DNA of 64,000 nt. Origin: Shewanella psychrophila. Its GTDB lineage: Bacteria > Pseudomonadota > Gammaproteobacteria > Enterobacterales > Shewanellaceae. Positions within the stretch are counted from its first letter, which is position 1. The number at the start of each line of letters is the position of its first letter. Location of the stretch: NCBI RefSeq assembly GCF_002005305.1, contig NZ_CP014782.1, positions 4,526,001 to 4,590,000 on the forward strand. The letters run 5' to 3'. Both the position numbers and the translations under genes were made by a program. The notes below the pieces were generated by a model. It saw nothing but the letters and a program-made list of their open reading frames with translations, was not told where the DNA came from and did no database searches. Below are positions 53,365-61,667 of the stretch, piece after piece.

Positions 53365-54828
53365 ATGAAATTTAAAAAATCATTAATTACAACTTTAGTC
53401 GGCATGTCACTTCTGGGAGGAAATATAGCCCTTGCTGAGGAACAGCCAAATCTCGTTATATTTTACGTAGACGATCTTGGTTATGGTGACTTAGCCAATT
53501 ACGGGCACCCGATATTAAAGACACCTAACATCGACAAGTTAGCGGCTGCTGGGATCAAATACACCCAGTATTACTCACCAGCTCCACTTTGCTCGCCCTC
53601 TAGAGCAGGCATGCTCACAGGTCGAACCCCATATAGAACAGGAATTAGATCTTGGATCCCCCATGGCAAAAACATACACCTTGGTGAAAATGAAATCACT
53701 ATCGCAAATATATTGCAAGACAAGGGCTACGACACTGCGATCATGGGAAAGGTGCACCTTAATGGTGGAATAGAAATGAAAGATCATCCTCAAGTCGATG
53801 ATATGGGCTTTGAGTATAGTTTTATCATTCCAGGCGCCTTCGCCGATAATCAAAAAGTAAAAAACGCTAAGCCACAAAATGGTTTCAGAAACGGCAAATT
53901 GTATCCTGATAACTTTTGGCGTAATGGTAAAGCTGTAGGGACCACATCTAAGTTTAGTGCCGAACTCGTCACCGATGAGGTAGTTGGTTACTTGGATAAA
54001 CAGAAAGGAAAGCAGCCTTTCTTTTTGTACATTCCCTATTCTGAAGTACATACTCCAATAGCCTCACCAGACAGAATTTTGAACATGTATTCAGACTATC
54101 GTTCTGATTTTGCAAAGAAGAATCCAGATGCTTTCTATTTTGATTGGAAAAACCTCCCCTATCGAGGACAAGGTGAATATTATGCCAATGTCACTTTTAT
54201 GGATGAGCAATTAGGCCGGGTTGTAGATAAAATTAAGCAGATGGGTGAGGAAGATAACACCATCATTATTTTTACCAGTGACAATGGTCCTGTGACTCGG
54301 GAGGCAAGAAAGCCATGGGAACTCAATATGGCTGGAGAAACAGGAGGTTTCCGCGGCCGAAAAGATAACCTTCTTGAGGGTGGGATACGTGTTCCAGCCA
54401 TCTTCAAATACAAATCCATAGAAGCAGGGCAAATTTCGAATGAGCCAGTCTATGGGTTAGATATCCTACCTACATTGTCGCAATTGATGCATTTTGATCT
54501 CCCTTCAGATAGAACACTCGATGGCCAGTCTATTGTCCCTACATTCTCAGGTAAAACACTAGAAAGAAAGAAGCCAATGATTTGGACTATTGACATGCCT
54601 TTTCAAGATGATGCAGTTAATGAATGGGCAATACGTGACGGCGATTGGAAACTGATCTTAGACCGAGATGAGCAGCCCAAGTACTTATTTAACTTAAAAG
54701 ATGATAAATACGAAGTTTGGAACCAAGTCGGTAAACAAGATGAAATACAGAAATCATTAATGGAAAAATTCGAAGCTTACAAGAAAGATATCGAAACTGA
54801 CTCCATTATGGAAAAAAGAAAAAGCTAA
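53365..54828 (+). CDS. Periplasmic arylsulfatase (type I, formylglycine Cys-type), intact copy
   Basis: 487 residues from ATG 53365 (AAAGAGAT upstream); a longer frame begins inside the OmpK/Tsx gene and lacks a signal peptide at its start. Signal peptide about 1-24 (LVGMSLLGGNIALA). Metal ligands D-D at 36-37 in IFYVDDLGYGD; formylglycine site C76 in CSPSR followed by MLTGR; lysine and histidine in IMGKVHLNGG; FTSDNGP for the second metal pair. C76 is the only cysteine, so maturation of this one residue decides activity. The maturase gene behind it is broken. The first 263 bp are shared exactly with the truncated copy at 48563. Confidence 0.92.
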   Translation: MKFKKSLITTLVGMSLLGGNIALAEEQPNLVIFYVDDLGYGDLANYGHPILKTPNIDKLAAAGIKYTQYYSPAPLCSPSRAGMLTGRTPYRTGIRSWIPHGKNIHLGENEITIANILQDKGYDTAIMGKVHLNGGIEMKDHPQVDDMGFEYSFIIPGAFADNQKVKNAKPQNGFRNGKLYPDNFWRNGKAVGTTSKFSAELVTDEVVGYLDKQKGKQPFFLYIPYSEVHTPIASPDRILNMYSDYRSDFAKKNPDAFYFDWKNLPYRGQGEYYANVTFMDEQLGRVVDKIKQMGEEDNTIIIFTSDNGPVTREARKPWELNMAGETGGFRGRKDNLLEGGIRVPAIFKYKSIEAGQISNEPVYGLDILPTLSQLMHFDLPSDRTLDGQSIVPTFSGKTLERKKPMIWTIDMPFQDDAVNEWAIRDGDWKLILDRDEQPKYLFNLKDDKYEVWNQVGKQDEIQKSLMEKFEAYKKDIETDSIMEKRKS

Positions 54829-54837
54829 AGATCAAAC

Positions 54838-54865
54838 ACCTCCTACTGATTAGGAGGGTTTTTTA
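54838..54865 (+). terminator. Terminator between sulfatase and maturase genes
   Basis: CCTCCTA (54839-54845) and TAGGAGG (54851-54857) followed by a T run. It would leave the maturase gene with little read-through. Confidence 0.88.
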
Positions 54866-54879
54866 TTTGAGATTTTAAA

Positions 54880-56081
54880 ATGAATAATTCCCTTCCCAAA
54901 AGTTGCCATGTAATGGCTAAGCCATCAGGTTCAACTTGTAATTTAGATTGCACCTATTGTTTTTATTTGGAAAAAGAACAGCTATATCCAGATAGAAAAC
55001 TGGATTGGAAGATGGAGATCTCCACTCTTAAATAGTTCATTAAACAACAAATTGATGCCCAACATGGAACAGAGGTTGTGATAGCTTGGCAAGGTGGTGA
55101 GCCTACATTATTAGGATTGGATTATTTTGAAATGGCTATGCTTTTTGTAAAAAATACGCAAAAGGAAAGAGCGTTAGCCACACAATGCAAACTAATGGAA
55201 TACTACTCGACAATGCTTGGTGTTTATTCTTCAAAAAGCATGATTTTCTGATCGGCATATCTATAGATGGAACAGCAGAGATGCATGATAAGTACCGTCT
55301 CACGCGTTCAGGAAAACCGACTCATGCAAGAGTGCTAAGAGCCATTTTATTACTGCAAGAACATCAAGTTGAATTTAACACTCTAGCCGTAGTAAGTGAT
55401 TACAACGTTAAATCCCCTTTGAAACTTTATAATTACTTAAAATCGATTGGCAGCAATAATATCCAATTTATCCCTCTCGTTGAACGCTTATCTAATCAAG
55501 AAGATGAAAATGGCTTGTATCTAGTCAGCCCCATGTCGAACTTAGAGTCAACAGTGTCCTCCTGGTCTGTCAAATCAATAGAATTCGGCAAGTTTCTCGC
55601 AGAGATATTCACCGAATGGGTGAAACACGATATTGGCACTGTCTATATACAAACTTTTGAACAAGCGTTCGCCGCATGGGCAAAAATGCCGGCTATTATT
55701 TGCGTTTTTGCACAGCGCTGTGGCAGTAATTTTGCCTTGGAAGCAAACGGCGATCACTACGTATACCCTGAATACAAATTAGGCAATATTCATGAAACGA
55801 GTATTAAGGCAATGAATGAGTCTTCGCTTAACCACTTATTTGGAAGTGATAAATGCTCATCACTGACTAAAAAATGCCAACAATGCGAGTTTAAATTTGC
55901 CTGCCACGGAGGTTGCCCCAAGCATAGGTTTTCCGTCAATGAAAACGGCGAGCCTGGTCATAATTACCTTTGTAGTGCATATGAGATATTTTTCAGATCC
56001 AGTAATAAAAACCTGAAGCTAATGTCGAACCTATGGGAAAAAGGTCACTCACCAATGCTGATAAAAGAAATACTGAAATAA
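54880..56081 (+). pseudogene. Anaerobic sulfatase-maturating enzyme (anSME), inactivated
   Basis: The radical-SAM part starts normally: C20, C24 and C27 in STCNLDCTYCFYLEKE. Codon 52 is TAG (55033-55035). After WQGGEPTLLG the frame is lost at an AAAA run near 55160-55163, where restoring one A gives the family reading (QKGKSVSHTMQTNG). The rest, to 56081, is open and includes SIDG, CVFAQRCG and the C-terminal cluster cysteines (CSSLTKKCQQC, CHGGCPKHRF). However, the stretch that in this family reads roughly D-V-Y-S-C-D-H-F is here G-D-H-Y (55754/55755): about five codons are missing, including a cluster cysteine and the Asp used as base in the known anSME. Three independent lesions make this a pseudogene. 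Intact anSME converts the sulfatase Cys to formylglycine without oxygen. Confidence 0.93.
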
Positions 56082-56245
56082 TAGAAATAGGATAAAGAGC
56101 CCTAAACCTATTGTGTAGGGCCGAGTAAGCGATTCTTCTAACTAAGATGATCAAAAATTAACTGTTATAGCTGCAAGATTAACTTTATTTTGATTGGACA
56201 GATATCGCTTCGACTTTTTGAAGACTCAATCATTAAGGTTAAAAA

Positions 56246-57034
56246 ATGAAACAAGTCCTGATCCCTATATTTATTGCACTTGCACTAAGCGGCTGCGACA
56301 GCAATAAATTAGATTTATCTAATCTAAATCCAGAACAGAAGGAACAATTAGGTCAAATAGCCAGTGACTACTTAGTCCAGCACCCAGAATTTCTGATTCA
56401 AGCATCAGAGAAATTAAATCAGAAAAAGCAAGCTGCATTAGATAAACAGTCGATTGAAACAGCGAAAGTGATGGCGACACAATTAACTCAAGACGCAAAA
56501 ACGCCATTTATAGGCCCTAAAGATGCACAAGTCAGTGTGATTGAGTTCTTTGATTATCAGTGTGTATTTTGTTCAAAAATCGCCCCTGAGGTGAAACAAC
56601 TTATTGAAGAAAATGCCGATGTGAAATTTGTCTTTAAGGAGACCCCTATATTTTCCAGACGCTGGGCGCCATCGGGTTATGCAGCACAAATGGGGCAATG
56701 GATTTTCGAGCAAAAAGGAAGTAAAGCCTACGCCACCTTCCATGACAATGTTTTTGCTACCGGAAAAAATGAAGGCAAGCTAACAGAAACCGATATTAAC
56801 ACTCAAGCAGAAAAGGCGGGTGTGCTAGTTGCCGACTTCAAGCTAAATGATCAAGGTACTGACAGTATCAAAGCTAACTTCCAACTGTTTTCGCACCTTG
56901 GCTTTCAAGGAACGCCAGCCCTTATCGTAATGCCATCGGCCAATCCAACAATAGAAAACATCAAGATCATCAAAGGCTTTGACCCTGAGGGACTGAAAGC
57001 GGCTATTGAAGAGGTAAAAAACAAAATCTCTTAA
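56246..57034 (+). CDS. DsbA-like thioredoxin-fold lipoprotein
   Basis: 262 residues. Lipobox ALSGC with Cys17, a helical linker (about 30-85), then a thioredoxin fold with C106-V-F-C109 in FFDYQCVFCSK and the cis-Pro loop in FQGTPALIV. This is the DsbA/Com1-like group that oxidises or isomerises disulfides in the envelope. Its place behind a sulfatase locus recalls the assT-dsbL-dsbI arrangement of enterobacteria, but the ASST here has no cysteine and there is no DsbB/DsbI gene, so it is not a straightforward DsbL. It stands as a separate transcript after an intergenic gap of 164 bp. Confidence 0.85.
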   Translation: MKQVLIPIFIALALSGCDSNKLDLSNLNPEQKEQLGQIASDYLVQHPEFLIQASEKLNQKKQAALDKQSIETAKVMATQLTQDAKTPFIGPKDAQVSVIEFFDYQCVFCSKIAPEVKQLIEENADVKFVFKETPIFSRRWAPSGYAAQMGQWIFEQKGSKAYATFHDNVFATGKNEGKLTETDINTQAEKAGVLVADFKLNDQGTDSIKANFQLFSHLGFQGTPALIVMPSANPTIENIKIIKGFDPEGLKAAIEEVKNKIS

Positions 57035-57582
57035 TCCTTGCTAAGCCTGCTAGCGTCCACTGGCAGGCTTATACTATTCGTCCGAGGAGCTATCACCAGG
57101 CGGAGCCAGCCTGCAGATAGTAGGTATCACTTTCTGGCCCTCTGGCGTAATCAATGCCCATATAAAATCCGTATTTTCTAACCTACTGATAGCCAAAGCC
57201 ACCGCCTTTCGCTATCTGAGTCTCACTTTCTCTAAGCTCTTGGGTATCTTGACCCACTTTCCCTGCATCAATAACTTGACTAAAAAATCATCTGCTCAAC
57301 TAAATTTATCCTCCAAAAAAATCAGTAAAAATCAAATCCATTTATACATAATTAATCCAATTAACTCGCCAAAAACGAGAATGAATTCACTTTAACTCAC
57401 CAACAAAAGCTGCTAGCTTACAACTAGAAACACCAAGGAAACAATAACCCAACATTCTTTAGTTCTACAGACATATATGTGCTTTATCAAAAGCTCAACC
57501 CGATAAAAACAGCTCTGTTGGCAATATATCATGCCGGATATGGCATTAAGTTAGATAAGTCGAAATTAAGACAGGGAATCTC
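57035..57582. other. 548-bp region with a terminator-like hairpin and a decayed Omp85 fragment
   Basis: Just after the DsbA-like gene, TAAGCCTGC (57043-57051) and GCAGGCTTA (57063-57071) form a hairpin. A minus-strand coding remnant follows at 57093-57287 (separate entry). The last 300 bp are AT-rich and should hold the promoter of the MetA-type gene at 57583, which has AGGGAAT before its ATG. Confidence 0.5.
57093..57287 (-). pseudogene. Remnant of an Omp85/BamA-like outer-membrane protein C-terminus
   Basis: Translation of this segment contains VIDAGKVGQDTQELRESETQ, a stop codon after GGGFGYQ, then KYGFYMGIDYARGPESDTYY and LQAGSAW before the end. The final part matches the last strands of Omp85-superfamily proteins (G-x-D-x-A-R-G-P-E ... 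F/Y-x-x-G-S-A-W). It has no start and one internal stop, so it is a relic. Confidence 0.6.
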
Positions 57583-58557
57583 ATGAGTATTCGAACACAC
57601 TCAAACAACATTATCAGTCGTTTTATGCTATTCACTACGATAGCCTGCTCATCCTCAGTTCACGCCGAAGAAGGCGGCAGCGGCCACTATATGCCAGGTT
57701 CTATGGCTTCCTCTATTGACGGGGTCCCGGCAACTGAAACTGTCATTGCCCGTATCAATTACCTCACCTATTCGGGCAGCTTCGACAAAGATGTTGTAGT
57801 ACCTATTGCCGGGCTTGCAGCAACCGAAGTCGATGTCGAATCTCAGGCTCTTGGCCTTACCTTGCTGTGGCGCCCACCGATTGAGTTTGCAGAGGGCTGG
57901 AGTTATGCCATGAGCACAACTATCCCCTATGTCACTATAGATGTCACCGCCAGCGTCAGCGACGTAAGTAAGAGCGTTGGTGCAAAAAAATCGAGTAGCG
58001 ACTCTGGTATTGGCGATATCATCTTGATGCCGCTCATGCTCAACTACACCATAACCCCAGAGCTTAATACTAACTTTCGCATCAGTGCCTATGCACCGAC
58101 TGGCGACTACGAAGTTGGTAGGCTAGCCAATACAGGTAAAAACTTCTGGAGTTTCGAGCCCACGGCATCACTGATTTATTTGAACCCGAGAACCGGTAGA
58201 GAATTTTCCACTTTCGGCGGTATCACCTTTAACCAGACCAACAGCGCCACCGATTACAAGTCAGGTGATCAGGCACATATCGAGTCAACTTTCATTCAAC
58301 ACCTGCCCATGTTCGGCGGTGTGGCAGGATTTGGCACAACCGCCTATTGGTATCAGCAGATCTCAGGTGATAGTGGCAGCGGCGCCAAATACGGCGATTT
58401 CAAGGCACGCAGCATAGGTGGCGGGCCAACCCTCTTCTATTCGGCCAAAACGGGCAATACCGATATTGTCGCAGAGCTCAAGTGGCTGCACGAGTTCGAC
58501 ACTAACAGGCGAGCCAAAGGCGATACCATCTTCTTCAAGATCTTAGCTAAATTTTGA
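57583..58557 (+). CDS. MetA-pathway-type outer-membrane protein (phenol-degradation transporter family)
   Basis: 324 residues. Signal peptide about 1-28 (FTTIACSSSVHA), then EEGGSGHYMPGSMASSIDGV, the start typical of PF13557-like proteins found with aromatic or sterol degradation genes. The rest is a beta barrel (LGLTLLWRPP, AYAPTGDYEVGRLANTGKN) ending FFKILAKF. A role in uptake of hydrophobic or aromatic compounds is inferred from the family. It begins the plus-strand cluster with sulfatase and DUF3604 genes. Confidence 0.75.
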   Translation: MSIRTHSNNIISRFMLFTTIACSSSVHAEEGGSGHYMPGSMASSIDGVPATETVIARINYLTYSGSFDKDVVVPIAGLAATEVDVESQALGLTLLWRPPIEFAEGWSYAMSTTIPYVTIDVTASVSDVSKSVGAKKSSSDSGIGDIILMPLMLNYTITPELNTNFRISAYAPTGDYEVGRLANTGKNFWSFEPTASLIYLNPRTGREFSTFGGITFNQTNSATDYKSGDQAHIESTFIQHLPMFGGVAGFGTTAYWYQQISGDSGSGAKYGDFKARSIGGGPTLFYSAKTGNTDIVAELKWLHEFDTNRRAKGDTIFFKILAKF

Positions 58558-58637
58558 TCGAATGATGTCAATTAACATCACTCGATGACGTTTACCTTTG
58601 AACTGAATAAGCTATGTAATGGGCAGGAATTGTAAAT

Positions 58638-59435
58638 ATGGATTTTAGAAAATATGTGGCCATCACTTTTTTAGCCATGAGTCCTCTGGTTTTGCTATCA
58701 CCGGCTCAGGCAGAGCAATCATTGGAGCAGGCAGCAGACGATCCCACCGCCAGCTTAATGTCCTTACAACTATCAGACTGGTACACCCAAAGTTATCATA
58801 ACCTTGATAGCAAGAGTTCAAGTGATAGTGCCAATAATTTTGTACTGCGCTCCGCCATGCCTTTTAAAATAGGCCAACAATCCCACATCATGCGAATCAC
58901 TGCCCCCATCATTACTTCCAGTCCTTTTCAAGACACTGGCTTGTCCGATATTACCCTGTTTGATCTGGCCACCTTCGACATAGAATGGGGACGTTGGGCC
59001 GTAGGTGCCGTCGCCCTACTACCAACTGGTGGCGAACACAGAGGGGCAGAGAAATGGGGCGCTGGTCCAGCCATAGGTTTTACGGTACACGAGAGTCATC
59101 TTTTATGGGGACTCTTCAATCAAAACATCTTCACCCTAGCCGGAGAAAATAACCGAGAAGATGTTAACGTGAGTATTCTGCAACCTCTGGTTAGTGTTTC
59201 TATAGGTGGAGGCTGGTCCGTGGGGGTATCAGAGATGACAGCAACCTATGACTGGGAGCAAGGTGAGTGGAGTAGTCTGCCACTGGGATTTAAGGTCGCT
59301 AAGCTGCATAAGTTTGGCAAACTGCCGGTACAGTTTAATGCCCAATACGAGTATAACTTTGCCGACAATGCCCTTAGTAGCCCAGAGGCAACAATCCGCT
59401 TGACGGCCAAGCTGATATTTCCATCAATCTTGTAA
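58638..59435 (+). CDS. Second outer-membrane barrel protein of the sulfatase cluster
   Basis: 265 residues with signal peptide about 1-25 (LLSPAQA). The body is a small barrel (MRITAPIITSSPFQDTGLSD, VGAVALLPTGGEHRGAEKWG) of the same general class as the preceding protein, ending LTAKLIFPSIL. The ALLPTGG and GAGPAIGF segments are common in this family. Function probably in transport of the same substrate. Between the two genes is a hairpin (CGAATGATGT with ACATCACTCG, 58560-58585, one mismatch). Confidence 0.7.
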   Translation: MDFRKYVAITFLAMSPLVLLSPAQAEQSLEQAADDPTASLMSLQLSDWYTQSYHNLDSKSSSDSANNFVLRSAMPFKIGQQSHIMRITAPIITSSPFQDTGLSDITLFDLATFDIEWGRWAVGAVALLPTGGEHRGAEKWGAGPAIGFTVHESHLLWGLFNQNIFTLAGENNREDVNVSILQPLVSVSIGGGWSVGVSEMTATYDWEQGEWSSLPLGFKVAKLHKFGKLPVQFNAQYEYNFADNALSSPEATIRLTAKLIFPSIL

Positions 59436-59478
59436 TTGTCGCTTCGCCGACAGATAAATGACAGTTAATGAAGCAGTC

Positions 59479-59540
59479 TTGAACGATGTTTAGAATGTAT
59501 TGAACGATGTTTAAAAAAAGTTGAACGATATCGAAACGAA
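59479..59540. repeat. Three 21-bp direct repeats in front of the sulfatase gene
   Basis: TTGAACGAT occurs at 59479, 59500 and 59521, exactly 21 bp apart; the first two units share TTGAACGATGTTTA, the third diverges after TTGAACGAT. Two-helical-turn spacing suggests cooperative binding of a regulator upstream of 59574. Confidence 0.8.
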
Positions 59541-59573
59541 TTAATGGAATACACTATTAACAGGGAAAGATAC

Positions 59574-61166
59574 ATGAACAAGCCAGCCAGAATCCTGCTG
59601 CCCATGATGGCATTAAGCTGCTTCTCGATACCGTCTATGGTTTCGGCTGAAGCCGTATCGGCGCTCAGTGACGCCAAAAAGTTTAAGGAAAATATGGAGG
59701 CAGCGGTGCCTCGCCCTGAGCAGCAGAAACAAGCCGACACCAAACTCGCCACCCTAAAGCAGAAAACAGGCAAACGCCCCAATGTACTCATCCTGATGGT
59801 GGATGATTTAGGCTATGGTGATGTTGGCGCCTTCGGTGGCGGAGTGGCCATAGGTGCTGCAACCCCTAATATCGATGCGCTGGCTCAGGGCGGACTCAAG
59901 CTTACCTCTACCTATTCGCAGACTACCTGCACCCCGACTCGGTCGGCGATGATCACCGGAAGACTCCCAGTCAGAACTGGACTCTATCGTCCTATTTTAG
60001 CTGGGGATAAACTCACCGCTAACCCTTGGGACGATGAAATCACTTCAGCCAAGCTGATGAGTGATGCAGGTTATGAAACTATATTGACCGGTAAATGGCA
60101 CGTGGGTGAAGCCGTGGGCATGCGTCCACAAGATGTCGGTTTCGATGAGTTCTATGGTTATTACCGTGCCCAGAAGGAGTACGTTCAGGCCTACGATAAG
60201 CGTCGTTATCCAGACTTAGTGCTGGATAAAGAAAAATTCGCGAAATATCAATCCATTGAGCAGAGCCAAGGTCTAGTTCACGGCTTTAAGAATGGAAAAA
60301 CCAAAGATCTAACTCCCATCAGAAGCATAGACGATATGGCCAATGCCGACCGTATGCTCAAGGAGTTTACCGTTAAGAAAATTAAAACATTGGCGAAGGG
60401 AAATAAGCCTTTTTATCTGCAACATTCTTTCATGAAGACCCATGCGGATAATCATCCGCCCAAGGCTTTTGAAGGCGCCAGTGCCAGCAAGTATGCCTTC
60501 AAGGATGCCGTGGTGGAAGTCGATGCCTATGTGGGCGAAATTGTCGAGGCTCTACGTGAATCTGGACAGCTGGAAAACACCTTAATCTTCTTTACCTCAG
60601 ATAACGGCCCACAGAGCGATAGCTGGCCAGATGCAGGTTACACCCCATTTCGCGGCGGAAAAGGTACTGGTTGGGACGGCGCAGTGCGCATTCCCGGCAT
60701 CGCCTACTGGAAGGGCATGATTAAACCCGGACAAGTCAGCGATGGTCTGTTTGATTTAATGGATATCTTTAACACTTCGGTCGCCCTAGCTGGTGTTTTG
60801 GATAAGGTCCCCAGTGACAAATATATCGATGGCATAGATCAGACTGCATTTTTATTAGCCGATAACGGCCAATCTATGCGTGACAAGGTGTTTATCTGGA
60901 GCCAGAAGGACTTTCTCGCCATGCGCATGAACGAGTATAAGATCCATTTCAAGGTGATCACCACAGACTCACAGTTTCTCAATATCGATATGGCGACCAT
61001 CAAGGATATTGGCTTGGCACCTTGGTTATTTAACCTGTATATCGACCCCAAGGAGCAATACCCAGTAGGACACAGACGCAATGCCTGGCTTGGTTCCATG
61101 GGCGCCGAGTCTAAGGCCCACGCCGCAACATTTAAGCAGTATCCACCCAAAGATGTTGGCTTATAA
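59574..61166 (+). CDS. Periplasmic arylsulfatase (type I, Cys-type)
   Basis: 530 residues from ATG 59574 (AGGGAAAG upstream); an upstream ATG at 59544 adds ten polar residues before the signal peptide (LLPMMALSCFSIPSMVSA). Metal site LMVDDLGYGD, formylglycine site C119 in CTPTRSAMITGR, lysine and histidine in LTGKWHVGEA, HSFMKTHADNHPP and FFTSDNGPQSD. It hydrolyses sulfate esters in the periplasm after Cys to formylglycine conversion. It is clearly different from the sulfatase at 53365 and sits in an undamaged cluster. Confidence 0.92.
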   Translation: MNKPARILLPMMALSCFSIPSMVSAEAVSALSDAKKFKENMEAAVPRPEQQKQADTKLATLKQKTGKRPNVLILMVDDLGYGDVGAFGGGVAIGAATPNIDALAQGGLKLTSTYSQTTCTPTRSAMITGRLPVRTGLYRPILAGDKLTANPWDDEITSAKLMSDAGYETILTGKWHVGEAVGMRPQDVGFDEFYGYYRAQKEYVQAYDKRRYPDLVLDKEKFAKYQSIEQSQGLVHGFKNGKTKDLTPIRSIDDMANADRMLKEFTVKKIKTLAKGNKPFYLQHSFMKTHADNHPPKAFEGASASKYAFKDAVVEVDAYVGEIVEALRESGQLENTLIFFTSDNGPQSDSWPDAGYTPFRGGKGTGWDGAVRIPGIAYWKGMIKPGQVSDGLFDLMDIFNTSVALAGVLDKVPSDKYIDGIDQTAFLLADNGQSMRDKVFIWSQKDFLAMRMNEYKIHFKVITTDSQFLNIDMATIKDIGLAPWLFNLYIDPKEQYPVGHRRNAWLGSMGAESKAHAATFKQYPPKDVGL

Positions 61167-61219
61167 CTTTACAGATTTATGTACTTAATATTAGTGGAAC
61201 AAAACTTTGAGGATCGAAT

Positions 61220-61633
61220 ATGAAATACCTAACACTTATCTTGATATCGCTCTCCTTGCTACTCACTGGCTGCGCCAGCACCGAAGAGTCACAAGCCAAG
61301 GCGGCTCAATATGTGTTCCCGGATCTCGAAGAGGTTAACGCTATCGATAACTTCAGGATGGATGGCTGGAGCAATGTAGATAACCGCTCTGTGATTGTCG
61401 ACAGCAGACCAAGAGAGTCTTATTTGCTGATCTTAGATGGTCCAAATAATCAGTTAAAGTTTGCCCAGGCACTCTTGGTCACTTCAACCATGGGTAAAGT
61501 AGAAGCAGGGTTCGACTCTGTGTCAACGGCAGCTGAACCTAAGCTTAAATATCGCATCAAACAGATCTACCGCCTGAAAGATAAGGCTCAGAAAGAAGAG
61601 ATAAAAGACCGCATCAGTAACTTTAAACATTAA
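61220..61633 (+). CDS. Small DUF6491-like lipoprotein
   Basis: 137 residues. Lipobox LLLTGC (Cys18), then a domain with the segment NFRMDGWSNVDNRSVIVDSR and RESYLLILDGP, the pattern of the DUF6491 family. The C-terminus is basic (RLKDKAQKEEIKDRISNF). It lies 53 bp after the sulfatase and 34 bp before the DUF3604 gene, in one operon. Function unknown. Confidence 0.72.
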   Translation: MKYLTLILISLSLLLTGCASTEESQAKAAQYVFPDLEEVNAIDNFRMDGWSNVDNRSVIVDSRPRESYLLILDGPNNQLKFAQALLVTSTMGKVEAGFDSVSTAAEPKLKYRIKQIYRLKDKAQKEEIKDRISNFKH

Positions 61634-61667
61634 TTTCAATTTGTCTAAAAACTAAGGGAATAGCCAG

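Larger units (their letters stand above)
44024..53627. repeat. Perfect 4,802-bp direct tandem duplication (two copies)
   Basis: Copy 1 is 44024-48825, copy 2 is 48826-53627; every feature is offset by exactly 4,802 bp and all encoded proteins are identical. The unit runs from inside IS66 tnpA to codon 87-88 of the sulfatase gene and holds the IS66 right end, the regulator tail, IS256, ASST and the OmpK/Tsx gene. At the junction GGTCGAAC is joined directly to AGATGAGG. The original left and right ends (CGTCGGTG and CCCATATA) show only GTCG in common at the same distance. Confidence 0.95.

Noticed and set aside
55033..55035. In-frame TAG in the maturase read as pyrrolysine or another programmed recoding
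   Set aside because: A frameshift and an in-frame deletion of catalytic residues occur in the same gene; decay explains all three without recoding.
55160..55185. Programmed ribosomal frameshift in the maturase
   Set aside because: No slippery heptamer with downstream structure, and the upstream amber codon would prevent ribosomes arriving.
56246..57034. DsbL partner of ASST, as in enterobacterial assT-dsbL-dsbI
   Set aside because: The ASST here has no cysteine, no DsbI/DsbB gene is present, and the protein is a lipoprotein; kept as a generic DsbA-like protein.
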